From Paratinospora sagittata (taxonomy: Eukaryota; Streptophyta; Magnoliopsida; Ranunculales; Menispermaceae), in contig CM069603.1 in the NCBI GenBank assembly GCA_035771175.1, positions 16,592,286 through 16,656,285 on the forward strand: a stretch of DNA of 64,000 nt, in the 5' to 3' direction. This document shows, piece after piece, positions 9,940 to 22,456 of the stretch (the first letter of the stretch is position 1; every line of letters begins with the position of its first letter). Under the pieces are notes generated by a model. That model was not told the origin of the DNA. It did not search any database and saw only the letters and a program-made list of their open reading frames with translations. The position numbers and the translations under genes were made by a program.

Positions 9940-11200
9940 TGTAACACCCCGCTCCATTGACCCAGCGTGAGGTACAACAGTTAGGAGGTCGAGTGCTCAC
10001 TCCACTCGATCAGAGTCGCACATACAGAAGCATAGTGACCCACATCATTAATAATACAATACAAACTTTTAAGGAAAATACTATTATATTGAACATATAG
10101 AGTTGGTTAATTATTACTTTATTTATAACAAAAAGGAAACAAAGGCAAACCCCTACAAAAATACCAAAATAACAAAAGAGGAGTAGTCAAAGAGAGGCGT
10201 CTAGAAGCCTGAAACCATCGCCACCATAGTTAGACTGATCTGACAGGACCTGAGGAGAGTACATACACAAAAGTCTCAACATAGACTGAGTTTGGCCATA
10301 ACCCCCAGAATAAATCCATTCTGACCCATCTTAATTCCCTGAAAAGATTAGCAATAGGGTGAGCTCAACAGCTCAGTGAGATTAAGCAGGGCAAACAAGT
10401 CTCACATGCATAATAATAAATACAGAACAACAGTCATCAAACAATTATGCCACAATAATACAATCAAGCAATGACATGAATGAAACATGGTCACACAGCA
10501 TCACAGGCCAGACACCATTCACTCGCAACCTGTGATCCGAGGCACCGATACAATGTCCAGCAATTGAGAAGTCTCATGAGTTCCAGTGCTAACTAGTGAC
10601 AACGTCACTCTGCCGGGGCTAACGTAACTGCATAACACCCAATAATATAACCAGTGACAATGTCACTCTGCCGGGGCCAGTATAACGACATAACACCAAA
10701 TAATATATTATCATGATGATCCCCACGGTCTAGCGTAACAACATAGCACCCATGGTTATGAATTTACCATTTTTAATAGATAGCCTCATGGATGAAGTAA
10801 AGCATGGTTACGAACATGATGCATGATGCTATGTAATTCATTATTAAACAGGTAAGAAATGCAAACCTAGCCTTCATTCCCCACCTTAACACACTTTTAG
10901 TGGCGTAACACTTTCTTCTAACTTCTTGAAGTGTACAGGGACACAGGAGAATGCAAAAAGGTCGAAGGAGACAAAGGAGAGCGAGGGCGGCGAGGAGCAA
11001 CTGAGGGAGCCACCCCTATTTATGGGGTGGCCCCAAGGGGCTGGCCCCCCATGGGGACAGTCCTTTTCTTGGGACCGTCCCACTATGGGGGTCTATATCT
11101 TTTCTTCGAGGGGGGCTTTTACCACTTATTGCAATGACACATGGAGAGTTTTCAAGCTATTGAATTAGTTTTTACAGTAGAAAAAGTGGGGGGTGTTACA
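9940..11200 (-). repeat. 5' LTR of C1
   Basis: 1,261 bp bounded by TGTAACACCC and GGGTGTTACA. A minus-strand TATA (CATAAATA) is at 11017-11024, so U5 plus R would be about 1 kb. The 10.5-10.7 kb part contains two similar blocks (about 10580-10640 and 10645-10700) around the shared words CACTCTGCCGGGG and CATAACACC. No open frame is meaningful. Confidence 0.8.
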
Positions 11201-12477
11201 AGCATTCCATACTTATCACACATTTGCCTAGACATATGAACATTCTTCTGTAAGCACAAGAATGCCTAAGACATGATTACGTTAACTTAATTTGTCATGT
11301 TAATCAACTAGTTGTACACCTAGTGATTAAGTTTAAGCACATAGTTAACAACATCAAGGAGTATGTGCCATAAAAGATATATAATCAAGACTTAAGACAC
11401 ATACATCTTTAAAATAACATTCATGATATTATATAAGCATGATGACATATGATATGATGTAAATAAAAAATCCACACATCAATGCCTATTCATGAAAGCT
11501 AGCATGTTCATTGTCCACTAATGATTTCTAGAGACAAAGGATTTCATTATAATTTAAGGTCTTTAAGAATATCATTCTTAATTTCACTTTGTTTGATCCT
11601 CAAAATATATGTTTCATTAAGCTCAAATTAAGGATCAATTTCCCTTAATAACCCCTTTTCTATGATATAACTCAAAATCATTACAAAGCCTAAGGTTATA
11701 TAAGTGGGGTTTCCTTGGTTGAAATTGAGACACAACCTTTTTGAGGTTTTCTCATAGTTGCTAAGAATTCCAAATTCTTAGACTCAGTTTGATCATCTCC
11801 AAGGAAGTGAATGAGATAGTGAATGGCTAGGATTGAAAAATGTTTGAAGTGCATGCCACTTCAACTATTCAATATCTTGTATTTTCAAATGATATATGAG
11901 CAATTAAAATTTACTTTTAAGCAAGCTCATTTCATAATCAACTTCTTTGACTATGTTCATAGAAACTCATAGCTTACTAAATGGATGAAATTTCATTAAA
12001 TGAGGTCATGAAGCACATTCCATTTAGTATGAGCATACAGTTTACATGAGAGAGTGAATGCGCATGGTATGCTACAATAACAGTGAGCAAGATATATATA
12101 TATAATATGAATTTTGCAAGTTCATACTTCCAAGTTGCATAACTAGTATCCTTTGCATTAATCAATCATTGAACAATATAAATAGGTATTAAACAAGGTC
12201 AATGTGATCAACACCTTTAGGCAAGCATAGGCATGATAGATCAAAATTATTTGATTGAGCCTAAAATACTTCCAAGTGTCATAAATAAAATGTAAATCGT
12301 CATGTGTGACAAAAATATGGAAGATGCCTAAACTGATTAAGGCCTAAATGTCTAAGGCCATGAAACTAAGCATATAGTTCAAAAATGTGAATCTATGTGA
12401 TCCGGTGAACCATAACCTTTGGTACCCATACTCTTTTAGATTGTAATTCTAGCATTTAGAAGTAATTCTTTACGTAC
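11201..12477 (-). other. Decayed copia-like sequence downstream of gag
   Basis: AT-rich, with no open frame. Just left of the gag C-terminus a minus-strand RVWVPKV sequence (about 12440-12420) resembles the linker that precedes the protease in copia elements. Beyond that I see nothing recognisable. It ends at the C1 LTR. Confidence 0.35.
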
Positions 12478-12801
12478 TCATGCCATTTTATTATATTTAT
12501 CCTTAAAAGGATTTCTAGTGTTTCTATGACATATTTTGGGCTTAAAATATCTAACCTTAGGTTTGCCCAATTGACTTTCTAATGTAAAGGTTTTTTCTTT
12601 CTCTAATCTCAATTGAAGCTCGAAGTCCTCTTTCTCATTAGTAACATTAGCTATTAATTGAGTCAACCCTTCTAATTTTTCTTGAAGACAAATATGATCA
12701 TTTTTAATTTCTTCATTTTCTTCAAGAATAGTCTCTTTTTCCTTAAGAACATTTTCATAATCAATTTGGAGAGTTTCCAACTCATCCAAAGCAATGGTAA
12801 T
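12478..12801 (-). pseudogene. Copia gag, C-terminal coiled coil
   Basis: Minus-strand open frame of about 108 codons, almost entirely Glu, Lys, Leu and Asn heptads (starting ALDELETLQ), then a basic tail. This is the coiled-coil region that follows the capsid in Sirevirus-like copia Gag. The frame is interrupted at 12802 by a solo LTR and resumes at 14930, so its apparent N-terminus inside the LTR is an artefact. Confidence 0.65.
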
Positions 12802-14924
12802 TGTCACGACGCCCCTGACGTAGGCTGACGTTATGACCGGCACAGTGTACTATTCACTATACATACTCATATACAGTATATAATACACTGTCAGCCTTCA
12901 CGTAGTCTCACAATCTTTCCCAACATTTCCAGAAATTTTTTTCCAAATACCACAAATCAAATCCAATATAGATCTCTATAATCATTCCATTCATTCACAC
13001 ATCACATTTTCATTTCATCATCCAATATATTAAGCTATATATATGCCCACACATCCCATCTAGATGATAATACATATATATATATATAATGTGTGATAAG
13101 TATACATATCAAACTAACAATATAAGCTATTTCCTCCAAGCGTACATACACATACCAGACGAAGGCTCATGTGATTATCACTCACGGAGTTTCCTTTTCC
13201 CTTCGACTCAATACCTGAAATATTTGAAGAAATGGGGTGAGCAAACAACAACTCAGTGAATATAGTTCTTGAGATGACAATTATATACATTTAGAAAAAT
13301 ATGACATTTAAAATCGTTTCAAACACTTATTCAACACATGCATCATTCAACGAATATATTATACATGTCAACAACATAAATTGCATGAGTTTTCAATATA
13401 ACACAATGCACAATCTCCCTCCTCCTCAAGGCAAGAGAGCGAGTCTAACCCTTGTATAGCCGTTACAAGGTAGCCACAACTCTCATTACCCAATTCACAG
13501 TCATTTCAAGGATCACAACCCTTGTTAGGACAGGCCTACTGACAATGAGGACTCGCAAAACCTCATCCGGGTCTAATTCCTAACGAAATGACATCGTTAC
13601 AAACTCCAATTGCTAAAATCAGTTTGCATGATTCATAAAACTCAATGCATTATATATAAATATAACATGCATACAATAAAACATTTTATATGCGTATAAT
13701 GTCATACAAGAACCAAACCAAGAAAACTATACTCACAGTGGTTACACGGGGTTTTTAAGCCAATATATCCGAGCAACAATAAACGTCATTGCTTCCTCAA
13801 GAGCGTTTCTCCATGCACTTAAGCTCTCAATTTAAACACTGAAATTAACCATAGATTATCATGAGAATCACCATTTCAACTCACCAAAACACTATACTAA
13901 AAATATCAAATCATATCCAAAAATCATGATCTTAACATCGAAACGTCCGGAATTCAATTCTCTACGATTCTATGATCTCAAACCGGAGTTTCATTGGATT
14001 CACATCACTGTTCACATTACTGTTTATAGTACTATTTACATCACTGTTCGCATCACTGTTCATAGACTATTCACATCACTGTTTATAGTGCTATTCACAT
14101 CACTGTTTATAGTGCTATTCACATCACTGTTTATAAAACTATTCATGTCACTGTTCACGCCGTCACTATTTATTCGAAAGATGCAAATTGTACTAAAATT
14201 GTCAAACGGTCTTCAAAAACCATGAAATTCAATCTAACCACATATTCGGGGTCCCGACAGTCCAGAGAGTGTTTTTCTACCTTCCTCGCGAATTTTCATT
14301 CACGTTGGGTCAAAACCCTAATTTGTCAAAACGCCGTAAAATGGCTCTCATAGCTAAAATTAGTCCGCTAGAATCGTTACATCTAGCTTAGATAGTAATT
14401 TCACGAAGAAAGAGAGTGAAAATCACTTACCGCGAGGCCCGATTGGACGCGAATCCCCCGTTCTTTCCTTTTTCCTCTCTTCCTTCTTCTCGGTCCTTCC
14501 TCTTCTGTTTCTCTATTTCCAGCAACTTCCTTCGTTCTTTTTTCTTTTTTCTTAGTACTGTTCATGGTACTGTTCCGTGAACAGTACCCGCAAATGAACT
14601 GTAATTAATTATTATTTTATTTTTTTCTTCCTTTATTCCTCTTTTTCTTCTTCTATACACTCAATTCACATATTTAATTAACCAACCCCATAAATTAAGC
14701 AATTGACATCAACTCCAATGTTTAACTTGTAAGCACCCATAGAAGATGATCCCATAGGTATCATCTTCTTTACTACTCATACACACGTATATTTGGCTCC
14801 TACGTATAAAAGACGTGTATTATCAAGCGTATAGTTAGCTCTTACGTAAAAAATACGTATATTATACATCTCGATATACGTGTACGTCAACGTATGTATT
14901 TAAGTAAATTTATGGGGTGTTACA
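12802..14924. repeat. Gypsy solo LTR, TSD GTAAT
   Basis: 2,123 bp starting TGTCACGACG and ending GGGGTGTTACA, flanked by GTAAT at 12797-12801 and 14925-14929 inside the copia gag. It contains a 24-bp minisatellite (14067-14160) and runs of ACGTATA-type sequence near its right end (14780-14890). Intact duplications and the absence of internal sequence show LTR-LTR recombination. Confidence 0.85.
14000..14165. repeat. 24-bp minisatellite with CATCACTGTT core
   Basis: Exact period of 24 bp at 14067, 14091, 14115 and 14139 (CTATTCACATCACTGTTTAT then AGTG). Looser copies extend left to about 14000. It lies within the solo LTR and was mistaken for a short open frame. Confidence 0.8.
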
Positions 14925-15468
14925 GTAATTATGTTCTTAAGTTGCTCAATCTTTTGGATGAGTTTGTCAAAATCATTTTGAAGCTTTTCATAAGCTATGA
15001 ACAAATCATCAAAAGAAAGATTCATGACATTAGTAGAACATTCATCAATATTAGAAATAAAGCATATATGTTCTACATTCTCTTTGTCTTCACATGAAGA
15101 TAAGGAAGCATATGAATCATCATGAATTTCTTCTAATGTGTTCCAAACGTCCTTAGATGAGACACATGAAGAAATTCTATCTATGCCATGTTGGGAAAAA
15201 CTAGACATAAAGTATATTTTTAACTAAATCATCAAGTCTAGCTAATTGTTTTCTTTCCTATCCCATTTTCTCTTTGGTTTGGGGACTTCAACCCCATTTA
15301 TGATCCTAATAGGCACATATGGTCCATTTACAATAATATTCTACATATCACGTGATTGGGCTTTAAGTAATGCACTCATTCTACTCCTCTAATACATGAA
15401 ATTTTGGACATTAAGCATAGGTGGAGTAAATAGGTTATCACCTAAGTCAAATTCTATGGTACTGGCCA
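14925..15468 (-). pseudogene. Copia gag, N-terminal and middle part
   Basis: Minus-strand continuation of the coiled-coil segment at 12478-12801. It begins near 15468 with an MASTIEFD-like start. A PPMLNVQNF block follows, equivalent to the PPLF-x-x-x-N-Y block of Sirevirus-like Gag. Then come an LKAQSRDM segment, several stops and a frameshift near 15210, and the open stretch 15208-14930 with DVWNTLEEIHD (the UBN2-type Gag signature). The gypsy solo LTR at 15469-18340 is inserted at or just before its start codon. Pseudogene of a minus-strand element whose LTR is probably 18408-24932. Confidence 0.65.
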
Positions 15469-18340
15469 TGTGACGCCCTACTAAAGTATTAAGACAAAGT
15501 ACCAAACATATGCCTAATGCCTTGATGAAATAAGAGACTTTAAACTCATAAGGACCTTAAATTATTGGTTTGAAGATCAAATGAACCATAAAAAGATGTG
15601 TAAAGAACCAAATGGTAGTGTTACACACCATTCATGAAGTATTGGAACATAGAACATGAGACTAACATCGAAAATTCGGATAAAAAACCTTAATTCCTAA
15701 GAGAAAACATAGAACATGAAACTCAAATCTTAAACATAAAACATAGAAAACCTCATTTTGATCATCTAAGAAGAACCGAGAGTCGAAAACGAAGAAAACA
15801 AAAAAAGGGAAAAGAATCGGACAAGAAACAAGGGAGAAACACACTCCTCCCTTCAAGGAGCGCGTTCCCCCATTTCTGGGCTGAAGGTGCGCGTTCTTCC
15901 CTTCAAGGAAATTCTAAAACTCTATAAAAAAAATACGAAATTCTCTGATATTAGACTTGTCAAATTTGGGCAAAAATGAGAGGGGGTACGACTTAAAGGG
16001 TTTCTTGGGGGCTTCAAGGGTGATTCTAAGTGACTTTTAAAGGTGTTTTGGAGCTTCCAAACATCAAATCAAAGGCATTGCAGGTATAATTTCTCCCTTT
16101 CCTTAGCTTGAATTCTTGATTTTTGGGTTTTTCTTGGGGAACAAGTAATCTTGCTCATACCTTGATTTGAACTTGAAAGAGATTTTAGAGTCTCTAATGA
16201 TGTTTTTAGGGTTGTTTTAATGTTTTAAACATGGTTTTGAGCGGTTTTGGAGATGGTTGAAAGGTAACTTGTTCTCCAACCAACCAAGTGAGTTTCAATT
16301 TGATATTTAGATATGTAGTTACTCTTGGGTTTCTCTTTGGAGATTTCATCTTGATAGATGAAATCATACTAAGAGAACCAAATTATGTGAATAAATAAGT
16401 GTTGGAACTATGTTTTCCAGGAAATTTTGTTTGGCATTCTACAAAGGGTTTTACCTCAAACCCTTAAGATATGATGAACTAGAGAAAGCCAAAAGTCCAT
16501 TAATGATCTTGGGTGTCTAAAAACACCTAAACCCCAAGAGAATTGGTAGAGAACCCATGAATGAGATTCTAACACCCTTTGTCTCTACAAATGGGTGTAA
16601 GGAATCAAAATTCAAATATATGAGTTAATAGGTTTTATTTAAATGATTCTTGAATGATAGTGAGAGATTGAAGTTGTATATGAAGTTTTACATGGTTCTT
16701 GTTTAAGGAAAGCTAATGTTGGAATTAGGTGATGATGTATGGACCTAGAACCAAGGTTCATAATCTATGGAACTTGAACCACCCAACATGGCCAATGTTG
16801 GGTTATCAATGAAAGATGTTGGAAACCAAACCCTTGAAGGAAAATTGGAGGTCCATAAATGTTCAAGGATCGGTAAAATGCGATTGATTGAAGTAGTCAA
16901 GTTGTGTTAGATGTGTATGGTTACATAAGCTAAGACCTAGTTCTATGTATGCTAGGAAGCGAGGCAAACGCCAAGTGAGGTGAAGGCTTCCAAGGTGGGA
17001 AACCAAGTAGGAATGATATCACTGTGAGTAGATTCCATTCTCCCATCATATGTATATCATCATAAATATGAGAACATGGATCATGTTCATTACATGCTAT
17101 TGAATGAAGTTAGTAAATGTGTAATTAAATGAGAGCATTACAAGTATGATTATGATTTTTGCCATGTCATGATGTAACATTCTTTATTATTCATGCCCTT
17201 ATGATAATTTATGTATCTTTCGAATTATTGTTGTTATTATGAACAAGATAATTAGAAAGCATGATTAGGAATGAGTATCACGTATTCCATGTTCAATGAC
17301 TCATGTAGTATGTTTTGTATATATTTTAGGATGCCATGTGAACATGCCTAGTAGAATGTTAATCATGACTTGGTTGCATATCACTTAGCATAGATCGTGC
17401 ATAATACCTTGGGTTGTTCCACGTGATTGGTTGAGGGGAGGATGGATGAAGCATTATGACTATTTGTGGGAAGGCCTAAAGGGAGAGGAGATGGCCACAA
17501 ATTTGAGACGGTATGAATCTAGATGTCTACACATTTCCCATGGCAACCAACCACTGGAATGAGAGACCCAGCGGAGCCACATAACATAGGCTTCATCAAT
17601 GGTTGCGCAAATAGAGGTGGATATATAATCCTCACACGGCTAGAACGCACATACTAATGAATGGGTATGGAAGTAGAGGTGATGAGGAAACCATTTCACA
17701 GCTACACATACAAACCTATGTTATTGCTTGAGATGTGGAACATTTATTTTAAATTATGGATTTTATTTCACTTGTCGATTGATTTTATTATTACCTTATT
17801 TTCCCAACTTGTATGTATGATGTTACATACTATGGATATCATGTTTGTTGATATGTGCATGTTTCAAAACTATTGGTGAGTATATGATGACGAATATGCA
17901 ATATCATCTCACTAGGCTATAAGCTCACTCTACTCCTTTTTTTTTTTCTCAGGATCTTGCAGTGCCTAAGATAAGGGCAAAAGTTTTACGTTTTGATCTC
18001 TCCAGGGGTTGGCTCCATCACTTCTAGTTGGTGAGTATGAGATGGAGTGGCAGGTGTCTCGAGTTGCTTAGGAGAAGTTTAAATTTCATTAAACTTTGAA
18101 ACTATACTTGGATATGGATGATTGTAATAAATTTACTTTATAAACTTTTCATGATAATTCCGCACTTTGGTTGATTGTCTTTATCTTGTGTTGATCTAAG
18201 CCTTATGTGACTTGTTCATGGTTGAATTCTTGTGGAAATGATGATGAGTGTAGAGGCTGAGGGTTACTAGTACCCTATTGGAGAGGGTACTAGCCCGGGC
18301 GGCCTTATTCTTTCTTGAGTGAAAAACTAGGGTCATCACA
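15469..18340. repeat. Gypsy solo LTR
   Basis: 2,872 bp from TGTGACGCCC to GGGTCATCACA. Flanks are GGCCA (15464-15468) and GGCCC (18341-18345), a duplication with one mismatch. It lies between the copia gag and that element's primer site. It contains no coding sequence. A poly-T tract at 17938-17948 precedes a GATCTTGCAG stretch. Confidence 0.75.
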
Positions 18341-18389
18341 GGCCCTTGTAATCTTTGGCTCAAGGATGTTAAGCCTTAAATCATGAGAA

Positions 18390-18407
18390 ACCCGCTATGA
18401 TATCACT
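18390..18407 (-). other. Degenerate iMet primer-binding site
   Basis: On the minus strand it reads GTGATATCATAGCGGG directly after the LTR end, resembling TGGTATCAGAGC with several changes. It links the LTR at 18408-24932 to the gag at 15468-12478. Confidence 0.45.
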
Positions 18408-19467
18408 TGTTGGCCCAATATTACCGTCCAAGAGAAGGGGTGAATTGGACTTGGTGGCTTTTGCATTACTTTTCGTTAATTAATTAAACATAATATAAGC
18501 ACAGTAAGTAACAAGCAAAATAATAAAGTTCAGGCAAATATAAATGGACATAGCGATTTATAGTGGTTCGGTTTCCCTTGAACCTACTCCACTACCTGAC
18601 CATCCACGATCAGGATTTCCCAATTCACTATGGGCTAGTCAACTTACAGGCGTGACTAGAAGCCGTACAATCTAGTTAACTTATGAGCGTAACTAGAAGC
18701 CGTATATCTAACCAACTTGCGGGTGTGGCTAGAAGCCATATATCTAACCAACTTACGGGTGTGGTTACAAGCTACGAATACATCAAGTCAACCGTATAGT
18801 CCCAGTTGAGTCACAAGTCAACAATAGATCAAGGTTACAAATGATATGGAGAGATGTTCTAAAACACTCTCAAATTTCTAGCATACAACCTTGAATGAAT
18901 AACCTCTACTATTCTAACCACAATATTTTAAATGAAGTGCAATGTTGAAATAGTTGTTTGCAAATACATGCAATTGATTCAAACAATGATAAGATCAAGA
19001 ATCGGATATGCACATGTATATTCAAATATTGATTCTAAAGATAATATATGAAGCACAAGAATCAATATGCACAAATGATCAAAACTTATTGATTCAAAAT
19101 AGATAAATGTTTAAGTTCATGAATCAATATGCTCAAGTAATGATCAATATAATCACTTCAAAACAATATAAGTTTAGCACGAGAATCGATATAAACAAAG
19201 ATATATAAAATCACGATTCAAGATTATATAATATGAAAAATCAAAGATGGTTTCGCAAACACTAAACAAAAATGGTTCTAAAGATAAAGATAAATCAAAC
19301 ACAACCATTTTTTCAATCACAAGCACAATCACACGAATCTTAAAAAGAGATTTTACCCAACTCTTGGGAAGGATGAAGCACATAAGATTCTCCAAGGTGT
19401 GAAGGTGATTGCGAGTGATTTCGCCTTCAAGGAAGATCAAGATCAACAAGATATGTGATGAACTCAC

Positions 19468-19729
19468 TGTTATGTGCAAACCGCAAGCGTACGGTGTCAA
19501 GTTATAATATATACCTATTAGATATCGGGTTGTCGTCCTCTAGAATTGATACTCACACTAAATACCACGTCTACTAACTTCAACTTTATTTAGAAAAATA
19601 GATTCGAGTGAATAAGTGAAATAAATAAAAACAACTAGAAAGTAAACTAAAACAATGCAATAGAAATAAATAAAAAATCAGAGATAGAATGGTCTAGAGG
19701 TTCAATATCACCTCATTATCAACTATGCT

Positions 19730-19810
<81 letters not shown>

Positions 19811-21078
19811 CATTAAATCAATTCTTTCGTTTATAAGTCAAAAATCCTAAATTTTCTAATTCTCCCTTTTGGAGCATCAATTAGAGTATATTATTATCAT
19901 CTTGGCTTTACTCCTTCGATGAAAACCTAAGATAATAATAACTCATTAAGTTCTGTGATTTCTTTTTAACGACTTCAAAGGTTCTCGATCTCCTTTTGAG
20001 TTTCATGATAGCCTAAGTTATATTTTCCTTGTTCCAACCCAAAGTACCCTCTTTTGGAGCATCTACCTCAAGTCTACGATCATCTAATCTGTGGCCAATG
20101 GATCAAAAGCATTAAACTCAAAAAAATATAAATAAACTAGAAAACTTCATTAACAAGAATCAATCAATAAAACCTACAACATAATTTTAAGTTCTGATCA
20201 ATCTACACCTCTAGATAGAGGATTTAGTTCATAACTAGAAAGATAAAAACATGAAATAACTTGATGAACATAAATCTAAAACCAGAAAAACAAAGTAGAA
20301 GGAAGGGAAAGTGTAGGAGAAATCTTCAATGTCTTCAATCTTGCTCTTCTCCTCGTTTCCAAACCCTAGCCGTCTTCCTTGCTCTTCACAATATTTTCTT
20401 CTCTCCTTTTATGCTTTGAAAACCCTAAACAATGGTCTTTATATAGCTACAAGTCGATAGAAAGTCGTCCAAGTCAAACTAGCAAAGTTCGCAACAAAAT
20501 TAGAAAGTTTCTATTTTGAATCGCACATTCGCTTTCTTTCTCGTAGTTTTTCTTCTTTTTCTCCACTCCAAATCAACCTCAAAACCATTTCATATTATAC
20601 TATTTCAATTAAGGAATCCTTAGAAACAAACCACGTCCAATTTGTAGCTGAATTGAGAAAGTTATGGCCAAAACAAAAATGTTGCGCAGTTGATTTTTGT
20701 GCAGCACCGCTGTGCTAGGAATGAGCATCGCGGCGCTCAAAACGTATTTTAGCCTTTTTTTTCTTTGTTATCTTCACTGTTTGACTTGTTTTCTTCATGC
20801 ATCTTCATTGCATCTTGTTTCCATCATCCAAGTTAACTTCAAACACATCTAAACACCTACAAAACAAATCAAAACAAATCAAAACAAATGATTAAAACAC
20901 TTATAAGATCAACTAAACCAACTTATAAAATTAAATACCGAAATAAAGCAATATATATCAAAAGTTGGCTAAACTAACAAATATACTAAACTAAGATAAA
21001 CACATCAAATATATGAATAAACTAACCTAAAACTCATCTAAAACATATTCTAAAACACATCTAGATGTCAATTTATCA
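19468..21078 (-). repeat. LTR copy 1 of the non-autonomous element
   Basis: 1,611 bp, complete at both ends (TGTTATGTGC and AATTTATCA). Holds a CCGCAAGCGTACGG block near the left end and an (AT)n tract at 19730-19807. Confidence 0.75.
19730..19807. repeat. (AT)n microsatellite
   Basis: About 39 dinucleotides with one TTT interruption, inside LTR copy 1. Confidence 0.95.
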
Positions 21079-22420
21079 AATACATCCAAACTTAGGACTT
21101 TGATCTTCCCGACCAAAGGGAAAACAAAACAAAAACTCAACTAATGCACCAATCATCGAACTACCATCCTATTCTCAAAAAATTAAAATTTGATTCGAAA
21201 TATAACATGCATATCATCATCATGGCCTGTAAGATTAGATTGAATGATAATAACTCATCGGACAATTTCAAGAGTGTTAGGGATGTCTAGATTTTCAATC
21301 CAACTCCTCACCTAACCTCATCTTCCATTCTCAAACACACCATCGCATAGTCGATCTCATAAAACCATTAATGAAATTCATAGATAAGTGCAAGAAAGTA
21401 TAAAGTGTAAGTGATCTCAAATAGATATATATATATATAAAGTGAATCTCATAGGCAAATCTTTCATACCACTCTCCACTAATGTAGATCGCATGCCATT
21501 TAGAATCAATAGGTCTTTTCTAGGTTGTAATATATGGCTAATGTTTAAAGTTAGGGAAAAATTGGAACAATTTAGGCTCAAAACACCCTAACACTTTGAT
21601 CATTTGCAAACATCCAAAACATTACATTTATAACCAAACAAAACCTTCAATAACAACACATATACCTACTTCAAATATTCAACTTTTTTTTTTTTTACTC
21701 AATCCCCATTCTTTTGTTTGCTTGTTTTCTAATTTTCAAAAAGCAACTACACCCCAAACTTATTTCTTTTCATAATCATGGGCATAGCATCCTTTTCTTC
21801 TCTTTTTCATTTTTTTTTCTACTTTTTTTTATTTATATATATATATATAGCAAACTTTGCAGTTTTCCAATATACTTTTCTTCGTCACCCTCTTTTCATT
21901 CTTTTTATTCTCACTTTCTACCCTAAAAAAGATGACACTTTAACATAATCAAAGTATATAAGATGTATAGGTTGAAAAATAAGGATTTTAACATACGTGG
22001 CTCAAGTGAATTAATGCATAGGTAACAAAGAAAAGATCAATAAGCTCAACATGGGTGACTAAGGATATAAAAAAAAAACATGGTAGGCTATATGGCTCAA
22101 ACTTTTCCAAACATGGCCTAAATCATTTTCCTTATCGCATGCTCACTAGGATTTCGCCTCAAGTGATAATCAAATTTGTTCTAGGATTTCTAGAGATCTA
22201 ATATATATAACTTTGCTTACACAAATCCAATCAAAACAAGTCATGATTCCACCAAATCAACCACACTAGACATGTAGAGAATTTCCAACAAAACCAAGTT
22301 CAAAGTTGAATCAAGAACACAGACTTATAAATTACTCTTTACATTATCCTAGAGTCGTGTTCATATACATGTTCTCTAAACATTGGCCATTCAGAAAAAT
22401 AAAATTAGAATCAAATCAGA
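21079..22420. other. Non-coding internal region of the non-autonomous element
   Basis: AT-rich with no open frame of interest. It has a short (AT)n at 21427-21438 and several T-runs. I find no gag or pol remnant. Confidence 0.6.
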
Positions 22421-22456
22421 ATTTATATTTATTTATTTATTTATTTATTTATTTAT
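22421..22456. repeat. (TTTA)n microsatellite
   Basis: About eight ATTT units at the left edge of LTR copy 2, where copy 1 has (AT)n. Confidence 0.9.

Larger units (their letters stand above)
5896..11200 (-). mobile_element. Truncated Ty3/gypsy chromovirus-like element (C1)
   Basis: Read on the minus strand the order is 5' LTR (11200 to 9940), primer-binding site (9931-9916), extra ORF (9642-8418), spacer, gag (from 7260), zinc knuckle, and the first residues of the protease, where it stops against viral DNA at about 5896. RT, RNase H, integrase and the 3' LTR are absent. Gag, the CCHC pattern and the iMet-type primer site point to chromovirus-like gypsy elements. The extra ORF between primer site and gag is not part of the standard chromovirus layout. 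Confidence 0.7.

Noticed and set aside
19730..19807. Long (AT)n tract as a replication or matrix-attachment element
   Set aside because: It lies inside one LTR copy, where the sibling has (TTTA)n instead; simple microsatellite growth explains it.
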